Position numbers and translations under genes: made by a program. 64,000 nt of DNA from Pantanalinema sp. GBBB05 (GTDB taxonomy: Bacteria; Cyanobacteriota; Cyanobacteriia; Leptolyngbyales; Leptolyngbyaceae): assembly GCA_016743235.1 (NCBI GenBank), contig VRZD01000009.1:124001-188000 (forward strand), in the 5' to 3' direction. Below the pieces are notes generated by a model. It was not told where the DNA came from. It did no database searches and saw only the letters and a program-made list of their open reading frames with translations. The stretch's first letter is position 1. Each line of letters opens with the position of its first letter. Positions 63,697 to 64,000 of this stretch are shown piece by piece.

Positions 63697-64000
63697 ATGT
63701 TGCTGAAGTCAACCACGCGCCATATTCACATTTTTGCTGCCACTGTTGAAAAGAATGAATTGATTCCCAGCGACAACGTGTTGACTCTGGATGTTGATCC
63801 AGACAACGAATTTGTTTGGACAGAAGAAGCCTTGCAACAGGTCTACCGGATGTTCGATGAGCTAGTCGAGGCATACAACGGCGCTGAGTTAACCGAATAC
63901 AATCTGCGGCGAATTGGCTCTGATCTAGAACACTTTGTGCGATCGCTGCTCCAACAAGGCAGAATTTCCTACAACTTGAATAGCCGGGTGCTGAACTACA
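63697..64000 (+). CDS. ndhM: NAD(P)H-quinone oxidoreductase subunit M (start of gene)
   Basis: The first 101 codons lie in the window; the gene runs off the end. It begins MLLKSTTRHIHIFAATVEKN and continues LTLDVDPDNEFVWTEEALQQ, matching NdhM, an oxygenic-type peripheral subunit of NDH-1. NdhM is usually 110-125 residues, so nearly all of it is present. It has no membrane segment, as expected for the NDH-1 connecting arm. It is a partner of NdhD at 26-28 kb. TACAAT at about 63662 may be its -10. Confidence 0.9.
   Translation, partial: MLLKSTTRHIHIFAATVEKNELIPSDNVLTLDVDPDNEFVWTEEALQQVYRMFDELVEAYNGAELTEYNLRRIGSDLEHFVRSLLQQGRISYNLNSRVLNY

Noticed and set aside
1..64000. CRISPR arrays, rRNA, tmRNA, RNase P RNA or prophage
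   Set aside because: No regularly spaced repeats, no rRNA-like sequence and no phage structural genes were seen in the window. The abundant GCGATCGC sites are the HIP1 motif common in cyanobacteria, not an array.

Overview
The window is cyanobacterial chromosome. The evidence is dense HIP1-type GCGATCGC octamers, photosynthetic NDH-1 subunits (NdhD, NdhM), a one-helix high-light-inducible protein, the alkane pair ADO/AAR, cyanophycin synthetase with cyanophycinase, and Ser/Thr kinases. Many reading frames are conserved only in cyanobacteria. Nothing here fixes the genus. Genes sit on both strands in short operons; I see no complete insertion sequence, prophage, CRISPR array or rRNA.

Layout. 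0-8 kb: partial PHP-domain gene, an unusual response regulator, an orphan ABC permease, then a minus-strand operon of a pseudokinase, a small HTH protein and a MOSC protein, then a pilin-like lipoprotein and a dipeptide epimerase. 8-15 kb: a TAXI-type binding protein with a membrane anchor and tail, lysS, and a GH57/DUF3536 hydrolase. 15-21 kb: Ca2+/H+ antiporter, then acpP-fabF and a divergent transketolase-like gene behind a structured leader. 21-28 kb: HLIP with an HLR1-like box, DUF1517, the ygfZ-ydcF-DUF202-dienelactone hydrolase run, and ndhD. 28-38 kb: argJ, gatB (with a small coupled ORF), and a 1685-residue caspase-STAND-WD40 protein followed by a long structured intergenic region. 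38-48 kb: sppA, egtD overlapping a sugar permease, tatA, a VanZ/LamG protein, and cphB-cphA behind a perfect NtcA-type box. 48-56 kb: trmD, a cyanobacterial hypothetical, ado-aar-accA, an SDR, folE, and trnY-trnT. 56-64 kb: two SH3b envelope proteins, a glycosyltransferase-like gene next to an intact Ser/Thr kinase, tldD, coaE and the start of ndhM.

Themes. Lipid metabolism (acpP, fabF, accA, ado, aar) and nitrogen/arginine storage (argJ, cphA, cphB) are well represented. Signalling is unusual: one kinase has lost every catalytic residue, one response regulator carries a histidine-less DHp-like helix pair, one kinase is intact, and a caspase-STAND protein resembles prokaryotic conflict or cell-death effectors. 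The pseudokinase tail and one SH3b protein, 51 kb apart, share a recognisable helical repeat. The best non-coding signals are the HLR1-like and NtcA-type boxes and hairpin-rich leaders before the transketolase-like gene, ado and sppA.
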